A program made the translations under genes and the position numbers. Positions 1 to 11,071 of a DNA stretch of 64,000 nucleotides are shown one piece after another. Within the stretch, counting starts at the first letter, position 1. The number at the start of each line of letters is the position of its first letter. Origin of the DNA: Diorhabda sublineata (Eukaryota; Arthropoda; Insecta; Coleoptera; Chrysomelidae); NCBI RefSeq assembly GCF_026230105.1, contig NC_079478.1:26179653-26243652 (forward strand), written 5' to 3'. A model generated the notes under the pieces. The model made no database searches and had not been told where the DNA came from. It worked only from the letters and a program-made list of their open reading frames with translations.

Positions 1-356
1 AGTGGCACCGTCCATAAGCCCTTATTACACTGGTTTGATTATACTTTCCACTTTCACAGCTGAAAAAGGCTTACAGAAAAAAAGCTTATCAATAAAATGA
101 GTTTCAAGTACAAATCATTATTGAATGGATGAGACGACGCTCGTTCATAAACCCATCAACATATGAAGATCATCATATTTAAAAATGAAAATGATGAGTG
201 AATCGAATGAATGAATCGAAGAAATTTGTGAGTTGATCTTGTTAAGAGTATTGCCAATGGCCAGGAATTTGAGCCTGTAACTTCTACCTTTTTTCCAAAA
301 TTGTAACATGTTTTGAAGGGACATGATTTTGGAATTTCGGAAGACATTCAAAAGAT

Positions 357-785
357 CTTCTTCTTCTTCCTTTAATGTAAGCAAAATGCTTGTTTTTCCT
401 CGTCGTTTAATTATTAGAGAGGTTGTCGCTCCATCTCTTGCGAGGTCTTCCGGCACTTCGGCGTCCTAAGGGCGACTTGTTTCTAACTATTTTGACCATT
501 CTGTCGTCATTCATTCGATCTATGTTTTCGTTTCTGTCTCTCTTTCTTCCCAATATCCATTCGTATACGTTATAATGTCCTCACTTCTCTCCCTGTCAAA
601 AGTGTTTTTCCAGCGATCCTGCGCGATATTTTCATTTCGGTGGTTTCTAATACTCTCTTTGTGTTCGACGTGTTTGGTCTGGTTAATATAGGTCGGATGA
701 TAGCCTCGTAGATTCGGGATTTGTTCTCGATTCTGATATATTTGTTTGGGAAGATTGTATCGTTCAGGTAAGCTGAGGTTCAAAA
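357..785 (-). pseudogene. LINE reverse transcriptase C-terminus (family A, copy 1)
   Basis: This is the 3' end of a non-LTR retrotransposon, read on the minus strand. Near 700-640 the translation gives RIYEAIIRPIL, then NTKRVLETTEMKISRRIAGK, which is the thumb and connection segment that follows the polymerase core in this LINE family. Near 470-410 another frame gives GRRSAGRPRKRW, the basic C-terminal signature. A (TTC)n stretch at 357-369, which is (GAA)n on the element's own strand, marks the 3' tail. The segments lie in different frames, so the copy is dead and strongly 5'-truncated. Two further copies of the family lie at 11084-11847 and 56434-57170. The clade (RTE-like or a jockey-group relative) is inferred from these motifs only. 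Confidence 0.7.
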
Positions 786-799
786 GATTGGGAACGATA

Positions 800-1789
800 A
801 TTTGAAAATCAAATCAATCAGCGCTGCTACTAATAGAGGCAACAACTACATGGGATGATATTGTTTAAGCAAAAAAAAGTTTTGGGTGAATGAAAAATAT
901 TTATATATTATATATAATATTACTGTCACGCAACTTATGTATTCTTATTTGAGTTATATAAGGTTTATCATACTTACTTATATAAAGTTTCATGTATCGT
1001 AGTTTGGCATTACTTGCAAGGAGGTCAAGTTTAGTTCTGGATTGGCAACAATTGTTGAACTTTCTACATAGAATGAAAAGTAACGTTTATTACTCGTATA
1101 CATTAGAAGGAAGTCCAAATGAATTCAATTGACATATTTTAAAAGGTAAAATCTTATAGTTTTCAGCAATAAAAGCGGTTAATAGTGCGACGTATCAAGC
1201 CTGAAAAGAATTTTATAGCCGAAAACTTCTAGAGCCACAAACCGTAACATGTGTTTTATAGTATCTATGTAATGATCAAAATATTATATTTTTTCAGTTC
1301 TGTTGCCATTTTTTGCCTATCTTATGCCGTGGAATAAAATACTAATTAAATTGCACTGAGGATAATGTCGCATGTATATTTAACCATGAAGAATTGTATA
1401 TACAAACCTACTAGGCACAGCACTGTAGAATAAAAAAAATTATTAAATTTTCCATTTATAGACTAATCACAAAAGAAGATTTTATGGTTCGTAAAAAATT
1501 ATACAACCCAGAATTTATATGTAGAACTATTTGCAAATTGAGACGTTGGCATAAACTGAAAAACTTGAGCTGTTCTAATATGCAACAGTCATGATGTAAT
1601 AAATAGCAAACAATATTGAGAATTGCCGTTGATGTTGGTCGTTCTCTAAACATAATATAAAAATATTAGACGCTGCAACTAAAGACGGTTTTATACTAAT
1701 AAAAAAACTGCTCTAAACATAGAAGGTTATTTCAGAATAAGTTCAGAGAACAGATTTTATTTAATATTCCTCAGCAACACCATATGGTA
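800..1789. other. Unassigned AT-rich sequence
   Basis: No gene, RNA or transposon motif was recognised here. The sequence is AT-rich and holds only short chance reading frames, such as a 65-codon frame at 1456-1653 with no recognisable domain. Confidence 0.5.
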
Positions 1790-3820
1790 CTACACAGGGT
1801 GTCCCACGACGAGTTAAAACTATCTGTATATGGAAAAATACTTATAGTAAAATCATGAAAATTTCTACGTTTGGGTTTTCGGATACGATCTTTTTAACTA
1901 AAATATTTCCGGTTCTACCGGAAGTCGACTGTAATTTTGTTATTTTAAATAGAACACTCTGTATATTACTACATTTTTGAAATCTTGAAATTGTAATCTT
2001 TTAAATTTTGAAATTTTAATATACTTTTGTCTAAAAACTTTTTTCGAAAAATGCATACTTTTTGAGTTATTAATTTTTTTGTAAAAAATTTGACTGTTGC
2101 AGACCCTCATAAATTATTTTTTTATGAGGATATCCTTTAAGAAACAAAAATGGTTTCTGTTTGGTTGCAAAGCAAAGTTAGACGTATTTGAATCTCTGTT
2201 AAAAAATTTTTTATGTCATACAAGGTATGTATAAAAAGTTCAAAATTTAACTACATAAAAATCAAATTTCTTTCTTTTTTTAAAAAGAATCACCCTGTTT
2301 TTTCTATTTTAATGCATTCATTAACAAATAAGGCAAATTCATATATACTTTTCTATACCTAAATAAATTATTTGAATCTATGTTGAAAAAGTTTTCATTT
2401 TATACTGGGTGTTCAAAGTTTAACTTCATAAATATCAAATTTCTTTATTTTTTCAAATAGAGCCGGTTTTTTCTACTGGAATGCATTCAGGGGCAAAAAA
2501 TAGGCAAATTCATATATACTTTCCTATATCTAATCCTTACCGTTATCCAGATATTAAATGTTTTCTGTAAATTTTTAGAGATGCAGGTGTAGTCTAAATT
2601 TAATTTTGACCCGTTGATACAAGCACTGAGAAATAAAAAAGTATTTTTCTTTATCTTGTCAAGGTCTGTAAACAAAATCAAATCAAATTGTATTTACTAA
2701 TCCCATTCCAACTTTTAGTCGTTTCCGCGATATTTGAGGTTTGAAATTATTATTGTATTTTTTAACAAGTTTCAATTTATTATGTATACTTTTAGTAGGC
2801 TTTGTAATAAATGACACTTATTTAACTGTCATTAGTCAATTGTTGATACTTTCGAAAATCGTTAAAATGGCTCGTTCTCAATTTAATAACGAAGATTATG
2901 TAAATAGCAGTAAATAAAGTACATGTTTTTGTAACAACTTTGTCACATTCACCATGTATTAAAAGCAAATTTACATAATCTTCCTTATTAAATTGAGAAC
3001 GAGTAATTTTAGCAATTTTTGAAAGTATCTTTGACTAATGACAGTTAAATAAGTGTCATTTATTACAAAGCCTACTAAAAGTATACATAATAAATTGAAA
3101 CTTGTTAAAAAATACAATAATAATTTCAAACCTCAAATATCGCGGAAACAACTAAAAGTTGGAATAGGATTAGTAAATACAATTTGATTTGATTTTTTTA
3201 CAGACCTTGACAACATAAAGAAAAATACTTTATTTCTTAGTGCTTGTATCAACGGGTCAAAATAAAATTTATACCAGACCTGCATGTCTAAAAGTTTACA
3301 GAAATCATTCAATATCTGGATAACGGTAAGGTTTAGATATAGGAAAGTATATATGAATTTGCCTATTTTTTACCCCTGAATGCATTACAGTAGAAAAAAC
3401 CAGGGTGATTCTATTTGAAAAAATAAAGAAATTTGATATTTATGAAGTTAAACTTTGAATACCCTGTATAAAATAAAAGCTTTTTCAACATAGATTCAAA
3501 TAATTTATAAGGGTCTGCAATAGTCAATTTTTTTACAAAAAGATTAATTAAAAAGTATGCATTTGTCGAAAAAAATTTTAGACAAAAGTATACTAAAATT
3601 TTATGTAGATATATCAAAAATGTGTTAATACGAGTATATAGGGTGTTCCTTTTAAAATAACAAAGTTACATTCTACTTGTGGTAGAACTGGAAGTCGGCC
3701 ATCTTTGAAAATATTTTATTTAAAAATGTCGTATCCGAAAACACAAAAGAAATTTTCATGATTTTACAATAAGTATTGTGCCATTCACAGATAGTTTTAA
3801 CACGTCGTGGGACGTATAGT
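1790..3820. repeat. Large foldback (palindromic) element
   Basis: Two long inverted arms face each other across a loop of about 60 bp. The left arm runs about 1801-2907 and the right arm about 2967-3815. The outer ends match as GTCCCACGACG (1801) against CGTCGTGGGAC (3803-3813). Around the loop, the 32 bp ending at 2905 match the inverse of the 32 bp beginning at 2968 with one difference seen. Inner arms look about 95 percent identical by eye; the outermost 200 bp are clearly more diverged. The left arm carries about 254 bp absent from the right. Reading frames inside are AT-rich shadows. The left edge follows ACAGGGTGTCCC, a terminus style common among insect repeats. No transposase is present, so it is a foldback-type non-autonomous element or a palindromic duplication of one end of a larger element. 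Confidence 0.85.
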
Positions 3821-6010
3821 ATCGGGACGAGAAAAACTAAAATTTAACTCTTATAACAGATTATGTGAAGAATAAGGTGACACCCTTCTCTGACTACCTC
3901 CATAATAATGCATATTTAACTCTACAAATAATATGGCCAAATGTTATGAACGTAATGTTATAAAAGTGGTGACTGAAGATCACCAAGAACATGTTATTGA
4001 GACAGATTAGGTATTAGTACTCCTATGTTTATTCCAATCTAATGAAAATAAATCATGATTTTATTTCAGATGAGTCGAGATAATTATAAACAACCTCTCA
4101 GTGTGAAAGGCTTAGAATTTCATTTGTTTCTGTTTTTCATGATTGCAATAGCCCAAGACAGACACACATTTTGGGTCATGTCTTTTTTGCTTTGAAATTT
4201 CTTATTCCACGAACGGAGGCAAAGTTGGTTGACTTTAAGTACTCTGGTTGAACAGAACACTGAACCTTGTAGGTAGGTGTTTCCCTGCATCAAAACAAAT
4301 AATAATAAATTAAAAATCTACATCTAAACTGTTCAATGAATATCGATTTCGAAATTCTTCTATTGTAAATGATAGAACTTCATCAAAAAAATTTTTTGGA
4401 GGATATTTCTATGAACAATAATCTTATTTGATATAATAATTACGAAATTTTAAGTTGTTTGTGAACTTAGTGGACATTTCTTTGCATATTACAGGCACTC
4501 TAGAATATATTTTTGATGTATTTGTGAAGCTATTTTCTGCTCTATAATTATAAAAACATTTTAAAATAATAATAACAGTTATTCTCTATAACGACGGATA
4601 TTTTTCACGGAATCATATAGTCAATTTTCGAAGTAATTCGCAGGTAGGTCACCTTTGACTTTGGAACATTAAAAATAGCCAATGGCATGTCCATTTAATT
4701 TTTATGGTATATTCGCCATGCTACAGATGCGTGAAACTACTGTTATTTTTCTCGAACCAAAAGTATTCTCACTTATTTCTAGGTCAAGTAACAGTTAAAG
4801 GTAGTAACAAATTACTAACTGTAATACAAAAAAAATTGTGTCCATATAACATACATGAGAAGCCTCGTTACTTAATTATAATGAGAATTTTTTTGTAATT
4901 ATTTTATGATAAAATATATTGAAATCTTTTGAATGGGTATGGTAGGATGTTAAGTAAAAACACTTATCAAATAATAATAAATTATTGACATGAATTGAAA
5001 AAAAATTCATCAATTTTGTTGTGTCTTCGAAGCTCTCTAGCTGCCCTTAATGCGTTGCCAGAAGATGATATTCCATTTTCAATATTTCCATAACATGATC
5101 TCTTTTATGTCTGATTTTTCTTCATTTCTTTCCCATGTATTGACGTAATGGAATCTTTCTTTAACATTCACAATATTACTTATTTCTGATTTTCAAACTG
5201 CTAATAATTTTGCTTATCTTTTACAACATTATCGACTGAAATTGTTATTTTCTGAATGGTATGCGTTTGTATCCAGTATATTTTTTCAGTTATTCGTTTT
5301 TTATTGTGGAAAATAACAGAAAATTAAAGAATTTTATTTGGAGTTCGAAAAACAAGCTGGATCATTACTTATAAATTGACTATGTCTCAGAAATAAAGTG
5401 GCAGTATCCATAGTTGAAATATTCTGAATTGCCATGACGAAAAACCATGTCGAAGTCGGAGCTAAGTGGAAAACATATTAAATATAAGTTGTTGTGCAAC
5501 ACGAATATACTTCGAAAGGATCACAGGATTACAGAACAAAAATTTGTAGACGTATTAAAACATTCCCAATTATTGATTTTTTAGCAATATTAAACAACGC
5601 ACTAAGTTGTATCGCGTTGTCTGTCTTTGAACTGAAATGTAAAAGGACATAGTAACAGAAAGACAGTTGATACTAATGCAACGGATACACCCTTAACTTT
5701 CTAACTTTACTTACTATTTTTCACATTTCTGGACTAGACTTATAGACTCTCTGTTCTATGTTTAGAAGAAACTCTTTCGATCTAAGTATCACATTACATT
5801 GTTTGTGGTTTCTGGATACACTGACCATAAAATTTTCTTTCTCTTTTTGTATAGTGGCTTACCAGTTATCAATACAACTAACTTAATGATATACATATGT
5901 TATACTTTGATCTTCATATTTTCATTCATTGTACGTTGTCTGGGGAGCTACTTAATTTTAAGATCTCCTGTATTGTGTTTATAGTTCTGCTATTATTTCT
6001 CCGAGCAGAA
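3821..6010. other. Unassigned AT-rich sequence
   Basis: No convincing gene or mobile element motif was recognised. The 61-64 codon frames at 4704-4898 and 5799-5984 have no recognisable domain and are within chance expectation for this base composition. Confidence 0.5.
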
Positions 6011-6012
6011 AA

Positions 6013-6015
<3 letters not shown>

Positions 6016-6053
<38 letters not shown>
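6016..6053. repeat. (AT)n microsatellite
   Basis: Uninterrupted AT dinucleotide run of about 19 units. Confidence 0.98.
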
Positions 6054-6055
<2 letters not shown>

Positions 6056-6299
6056 CTTTGATTTCTCATTTTTTAGATCTTCTGATATATACTTAGAAAA
6101 TATCAAAAAAATTAACTAAATTATAATCATGATGAGGTAGGCAGTGATGAAAATTAACAGAACATCCCTGATACTCAAAGGATAGTTTTTGGTTCTATTC
6201 CATACATTATAACTTTCTGAAAAAATTAGTATGGAATTTAAAAGGGAAACAAACATTAAAATTGCACATAGAACTGCAAAACCACCCCGAACACTTTTC

Positions 6300-6560
6300 A
6301 CTAAACTAAAGAAGATCCCTTGACCAAAACTAATGTAGGTATTGCCTGTAAGAACTGCAATAAGATATATGTAGGTATGAAATCTCAAAATTTGAAATCA
6401 CGATGCACTCAATATAAGATCTATACAAAGTTAAAAAAACCAAAATGTGCATTATATGAACACGTTATAGAAGAGTTACACCCTAAGATTTCGATAACGT
6501 AAAAATTTGAGACATTCTAGAGGAACCAATGAATAAAAGATCAATGTTGAACCACTTAGC
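6300..6560 (+). pseudogene. Penelope-like element GIY-YIG endonuclease fragment
   Basis: The plus-strand frame from 6320 reads ACKNCNKIYVGMKSQNLKSR and, further on, ALYEHVIEE. A short Cys-x-x-Cys stretch before a Y(I/V)G core, then a basic S/R-rich helix and a later His region, is the pattern of the GIY-YIG endonuclease at the C-terminus of Penelope-like retroelements. Downstream, past a stop near 6500, another frame continues with DNVKIL-type residues typical of the tail of such ORFs. No reverse transcriptase was seen upstream, so this is a 5'-truncated relic. A minus-strand frame at 6116-6388 overlaps it in antisense and is not a gene. Assignment to Penelope rather than another GIY-YIG protein is family knowledge, not proof. 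Confidence 0.55.
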
Positions 6561-6869
6561 AAGATATGTATCTAATTATTACACTACAAAAACGTCCATT
6601 CTTCCAACGTATTGTATCCCAATTATTGTTTTTGAGTTAATGAGCGACAGATAGTAAGAGTTTTCCGGCTTTCCAACTTAATAAACAATTTTCAGACTTC
6701 ACTAGGAAAAATTTTCGAACTCAGTTGGCACAGCTCGGTTGCGGATGCTAGCGATCTCCGGCCGGTCAGAATTTGAGATGAGATATTGAGTTCATTTGGT
6801 TTTTATGTTCACAATTTCTGTTCTTCATCACGTTTTTATAATAATTATCAATTTCATACCATTTGGACA

Positions 6870-7865
6870 TACTCAGAAACGGATGCTGAATTTCGCACAC
6901 TTGTTTGCTTCAATTACAATAATCATGCTGGGATGGGTTAACAGCCCGAGAATGACGGACTTGAGAGCAAAATTCGTGGACTTTTGACTCATTTGGTCTC
7001 TTCCCCTTTTTTTCAACTTTTCTAAGGTTACATGTGTCGATAATAAAATATGAATAACTAGTAAGATCAATTTTTCTGGAATTTCTCTAAGGGAAGCTAA
7101 GAGCTTAAGCACATGCAAACTGATGTGAGAAGATAAGTTATCTCCAATGATAACTTTAGGACCATCTTGTTGTTGACTGGAACCAATCAAACCACCCACT
7201 TTTAGCATTCCCAGCCATCATTATTGATGTTGCACTTTTACTGAAATTGCAAATGTTTTCCACGTATTTTGCTCCTCTCTTACAGATAATCTTTTTGTTC
7301 CCAGGGTCGTCAGTAAGGTTCGTCTCATCGTAATTGAATATATTATTTGAGCGAACATCTTTAACCTCTTCTTTGAGGTTATCAATGTAATTTTCGATGA
7401 GAAGCATCTCCTTAGGCTCTGACCTTTTTGATATTGGAACTTATCCTTCGAGTCAGATTCTCATGTCTTTTTAAGAAGGCTTTTGCCCATTCATAGCCAG
7501 GGAGATTTTTTTAAACTGACAAATGTGGACATCTTTTTTATCCAAATAGTTTTTGACTGCATAACGAAACTCCATTTCAACTACAGGGAACCCATAGACA
7601 TTTCCATTAAATGTTGTTCGAAAACATGCTCCTCTTCATCACTAAAGATTCTTGCACGTCCTACATTTTTTGTATGAGTCCCTTTGAGTTTGTTCTTTTT
7701 CGTAGATCTAGGTATATTATACCTTTTTTCTGCAGCTCTTTCGGTTAAGTCACTTGAACTGAATAGACTCTAAGCACTCCTCTAACACTTCTGGTTTGTA
7801 ATTGGCGTAATTTCTTGTTCCAAGAGGTTTTATTCGATTCCTCGGAATATTTCCTGCAAAAAAAT
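6870..7865 (-). pseudogene. pogo/Tigger-like transposase pseudogene 1
   Basis: Read on the minus strand from about 7850, frames give IKPLGTRNYANYKPEVLEE (N-terminal psq-type helix-turn-helix), then PGYEWAKAFLKRHENLTRR (CENP-B-like DNA-binding region), then NIFNYDETNLTDDPGNKK at about 7340-7290 and GPKVIIGDNLSSHIS at about 7165-7120. The DET and GDN...H motifs are the first two acidic positions of the DDE domain of the pogo/CENP-B class. Between them the KSGWFDWF segment is also conserved. Frames change repeatedly and stops occur around 7400 and 7690, so the gene is dead. The C-terminal third is poorly recognisable. A TTTTTTTGCAG at about 7855-7865 on the minus strand resembles a splice acceptor just before the start of homology. 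Terminal-type repeats lie upstream at 7989-8390. Confidence 0.8.
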
Positions 7866-7984
7866 CCAAAAATTAGTGCTTACAATTGTAATAAAAATAT
7901 TTTAAGTGGTTTTGTGTAAGAAACTGCTTATAAAATGCTACTCAAGTATTATATCTATCGAAAATATGAGTCTTGGGGTAACCA

Positions 7985-8390
7985 TCTTGGGCCAAAGCTA
8001 CCCCAACTACTGGGCCAAAGTTACCCCAAATCTGGGCCAAAGATGTCATGAAATAGTGAAAACGAATTATTTTGTATATATCAAAAGTAGCAGCAATATT
8101 ACACCAAAATACTTGAAAAAATTGAATATATAATATTATTATACACTTGCTTGCTAGTAGCTCTTCAAGAATTAGCGTTCACAAGTAAAAGCTGGGAGAC
8201 AACAAATTTCACCACTTTCTCCCAGTAAAGATGGAGTGGTTGTGAGATATGGAACTAATCTCCCACTTCATTAACAGGTGGGCTACTATCCAGTAATAGG
8301 TAAACTAGGTCGATAACACATCATATGATTACAATACAGTACAGCAAAACTTTTTCTAGCTTAAAGGGCCAATCTTACCCCAATAGACGG
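7985..8390. repeat. GGGCCAAAG-TACCCC repeats, probable transposon terminal and subterminal sites
   Basis: The motif GGGCCAAAG(C/T)TACCCCAA occurs at 7989-8005 and 8012-8028, with a partial third at 8034-8042, spaced 22-23 bp apart. A fourth, GGGCCAATCTTACCCCAA, lies at 8366-8383. On the minus strand the first and last extend to CAGTAGTTGGGGTAGC and CCGTCTATTGGGGTAAG, so both look like the start of the same terminal inverted repeat. The last copy is followed directly by TA at 8391-8392, the target dinucleotide of pogo-class elements. They sit 5' of the transposase pseudogene at 6870-7865 and are probably its terminus and transposase-binding sites. The opposite terminus was not found. Confidence 0.6.
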
Positions 8391-8392
8391 TA

Positions 8393-9439
8393 TCGCAAAC
8401 ATTGTGTAACCCTTCACATTTGCGGAATATAAGCTCAGTGACACTCCATCAGAAAAATTAAAACATCTGCGAACCGACTGCTTCAACATAGTTCTAAAGA
8501 ATGAATTATCGAAGGGATTAAACTTCTGCAATAATTGTACAATAAATGTTACTATAACGAAAGATTCCTAAATATATTAATTATGTTGTATGTTGTTTGC
8601 AGGAAAGTATTATAAATAAATAATTGGTTTTGCGTATAATTCATTTCAATTGTATTTTTTTATTTAACGTCTTTAGAAGAGCAGATGAAAACAGGGTGTT
8701 TCCAGATACATATTATAGAAACTAGTTTCAGTAAATAAAATTTTGAGTAGAACACAATATATTATGTCCATTCATAAGGCACCTAGTTTTAGTGAACATA
8801 CATTTGTATATATTCATATTATATAAAATATGTGCTTCATTGATCAATCTAGATAATAATCAAATACAGTAATGAACGTTTTATTCGGATGCAACCGGCC
8901 TGTCAAGACCAGGAATCGTATATACGAATTGTGGAAAATTTTGAAATAATGTATTTTATGAAAATTTGACTGAGCTATTCCTGAAAATTTACTATATTTG
9001 ATCAAACGAACGAAATAAAAAATGCTTGATATAATAATATTGAGCCTTTTATGCTAAAGTTATTCCCATTTATTGTAAATAAATTCGGTGGAAAGTTCAT
9101 AGACAACGGATCCGATATTTCAAATTTAAAAGAAGGAATATTTGAATTTATTGATGAACAAAGGAGCAGACACTATTCGATTAATCAAACAAGATATAAA
9201 TAATTGAAGTACTCGAAGAAAACGGAAGTAAAATAAACTGCTGAGAAAAATATGAAAAAGCTTTGGGATAATGAAATGTGGAATTGAATATAGGCAGGTC
9301 CGAATTGGCCTACTTTTAAATCTTTGGTTAAAATACTTCTCCAAAAAAATCAAACACAGAAAATCAGACTGAGTGATAAATTCACGCGTCAAAAGATCTT
9401 AAGTAAATGATTTTTCAACAATTTTGAATTTTGAGACGA
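8393..9439. other. Unassigned AT-rich sequence
   Basis: No domain or mobile element was recognised. An 88-codon minus-strand frame at 9126-9392 is rich in Phe, Leu and Ile and has no recognisable motif. Confidence 0.5.
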
Positions 9440-9447
9440 CCTTTACT

Positions 9448-10217
9448 TAGTGGCGGATTCCCAGATATGTCGCCTGTAGGCTATTCATTTTTAGCTGCCT
9501 CTACTAACTTCTGAAATTCTATACCTTAGCTCATGATTATTTAAATCACATTCATTCTTTATAAAAAAAATTTCAACTTTATAATTTTAAAACTAAGATG
9601 AGTTAAGTTCTTTCACCTGAACCATATGTCTCTGCTATACACAGATCAATATGTGTGCTATATAAAAGTTTGGATAAATATATTCTAAATGCTGTTCGTG
9701 CAGAAACAAAGATAGACTTGATGTATCAAAATTCTTTCAAGAGATAGGTAACTATCTCATTCCTAATATGTCCATTTATAAATCATTAGGGTACATTTTT
9801 TCCAGGAAAATCTTTTCCGTTAGAACCGATGGTAACAAGTCACTCAATTTTATAAGAAATTTCTCGCTAGATCCGTTATAGGCCTATTGCCAAATATTTA
9901 TGAAACGAGAAACGTGTTGAGTCTGAAGTAAACGCAACCATTCCAAATATCTTTATCAGGTGAATAATCAAATCTTCTTTTTTGGTTCGTCTTATTTCTA
10001 TTTCTATAGTATTTTTTCTCTAAGCGCTTATTTCTTCAATATACTTAAAATTCTCTTGTACATGTATTCGAAAACTCACTGAGTGATTCATAAAAATCAG
10101 CAACGGTGATAAAATCTCATCAAAACTTGTATTATCCTTGTAAACAAAATATGCCGCCTGTCGAAATCTACCGCCCTGGGCTACAACCTACTCAGCCTGC
10201 TCCTAAATCCATCACTG
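9448..10217. mobile_element. Non-autonomous hAT-like DNA transposon
   Basis: The left end reads TAGTGGCGGATTCCCAG (9448) and the right end, reverse complemented from 10217, reads CAGTGATGGATTTAGGAGC. These match as a degenerate terminal inverted repeat of the CAGTGGCGGA type common in hAT elements. The flanks are CCTTTACT at 9440-9447 and CCCTTACT at 10218-10225, an 8-bp target duplication with one mismatch, the length expected for hAT. Subterminal GTCGCCTGTAGGC on the left has a loosely matching ACAGGCGGCAT on the right. The 770-bp interior encodes nothing recognisable, so it would need transposase in trans. Family assignment rests on ends and duplication length. Confidence 0.7.
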
Positions 10218-10225
10218 CCCTTACT

Positions 10226-11071
10226 TACAGTACAGTAGTGTTTTCACAAACTTGAATCTTTACATCTATACAAATGAATAAAATTCAAATGTCTGTTGAT
10301 AATTTCGAATTATCAGCCGGATACTTGTACCAAAAAACAATTTTTACACATTTTGTCTGTCTGTATAATTATTCCGGTTAATTTCTGAAACAGCTGGACC
10401 GACTTTAACGAGACTGTCATAAGTAGATATCTGATATAGGAATTTGATTCATTTCTTGTTACGCGAAACTAAAAATTGGAAAATATTTGTTTCAAATAGG
10501 GAAGCTGTAGGCGGCCTAGGAGCATGTCGCCCGTTCTCTAACAACGATTTTTTAGAGAAATATTTCTGTTTCCTGAGGTATCTTCTATATTACCAGAAAT
10601 GAATAGCACTCATATACAGTTTGTAGTCAAGATGAAGTGGTGATATATCTAACAGATTTTTTGAACAAAATAATTGTGCCTGCTCTACTCCTTCACAAAC
10701 TAGAACATAAAATAATCGTGTCCATCCTTCTATCGAAAATTGCAATGGCACTAGATTGAGGATAGTCTAAATACGAAGAAAGGTTCAATTAAATTAAGAT
10801 TACATCTATCAATCAATGTCAGTTTTGCTTTACAATTGAAAAGTCACAAGGCTAAACGTTGAGTTGGCATAGATTTAACCTCGGATTAAGTTTACTTTAC
10901 CCATGAGCAACTTTACGTAGCTGCTCACGTGCGAGAAATTCTCCACCAACGTTGTTGTTTAAACTTCAAAAGAATCAAATAATGATATTGTGATAAAATT
11001 TAAACAAAAAATTATTAATACAATGACTACAAAAGGTAGCAGATAACAGTTAGTATCAAATATGAATTTGG
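10226..11071. other. Unassigned sequence with diverged repeat motifs
   Basis: No gene was seen. A GTAGGCGGCCTAGG stretch near 10508 resembles the subterminal part of the hAT-like element just upstream. The run TGTCTGTCTGTATAATTATT near 10351, followed by a CAGCTGGACCGACTTTAACG segment, resembles a dispersed arthropod repeat style, but I cannot assign a family. Confidence 0.35.

Noticed and set aside
2487..3617. 64- and 68-codon minus-strand frames
   Set aside because: They lie in the two arms of the foldback element and are by-products of repeated AT-rich DNA.
6116..6388. 90-codon minus-strand frame with membrane-like segments
   Set aside because: Overlaps the Penelope GIY-YIG relic in antisense and has no motif beyond hydrophobicity.
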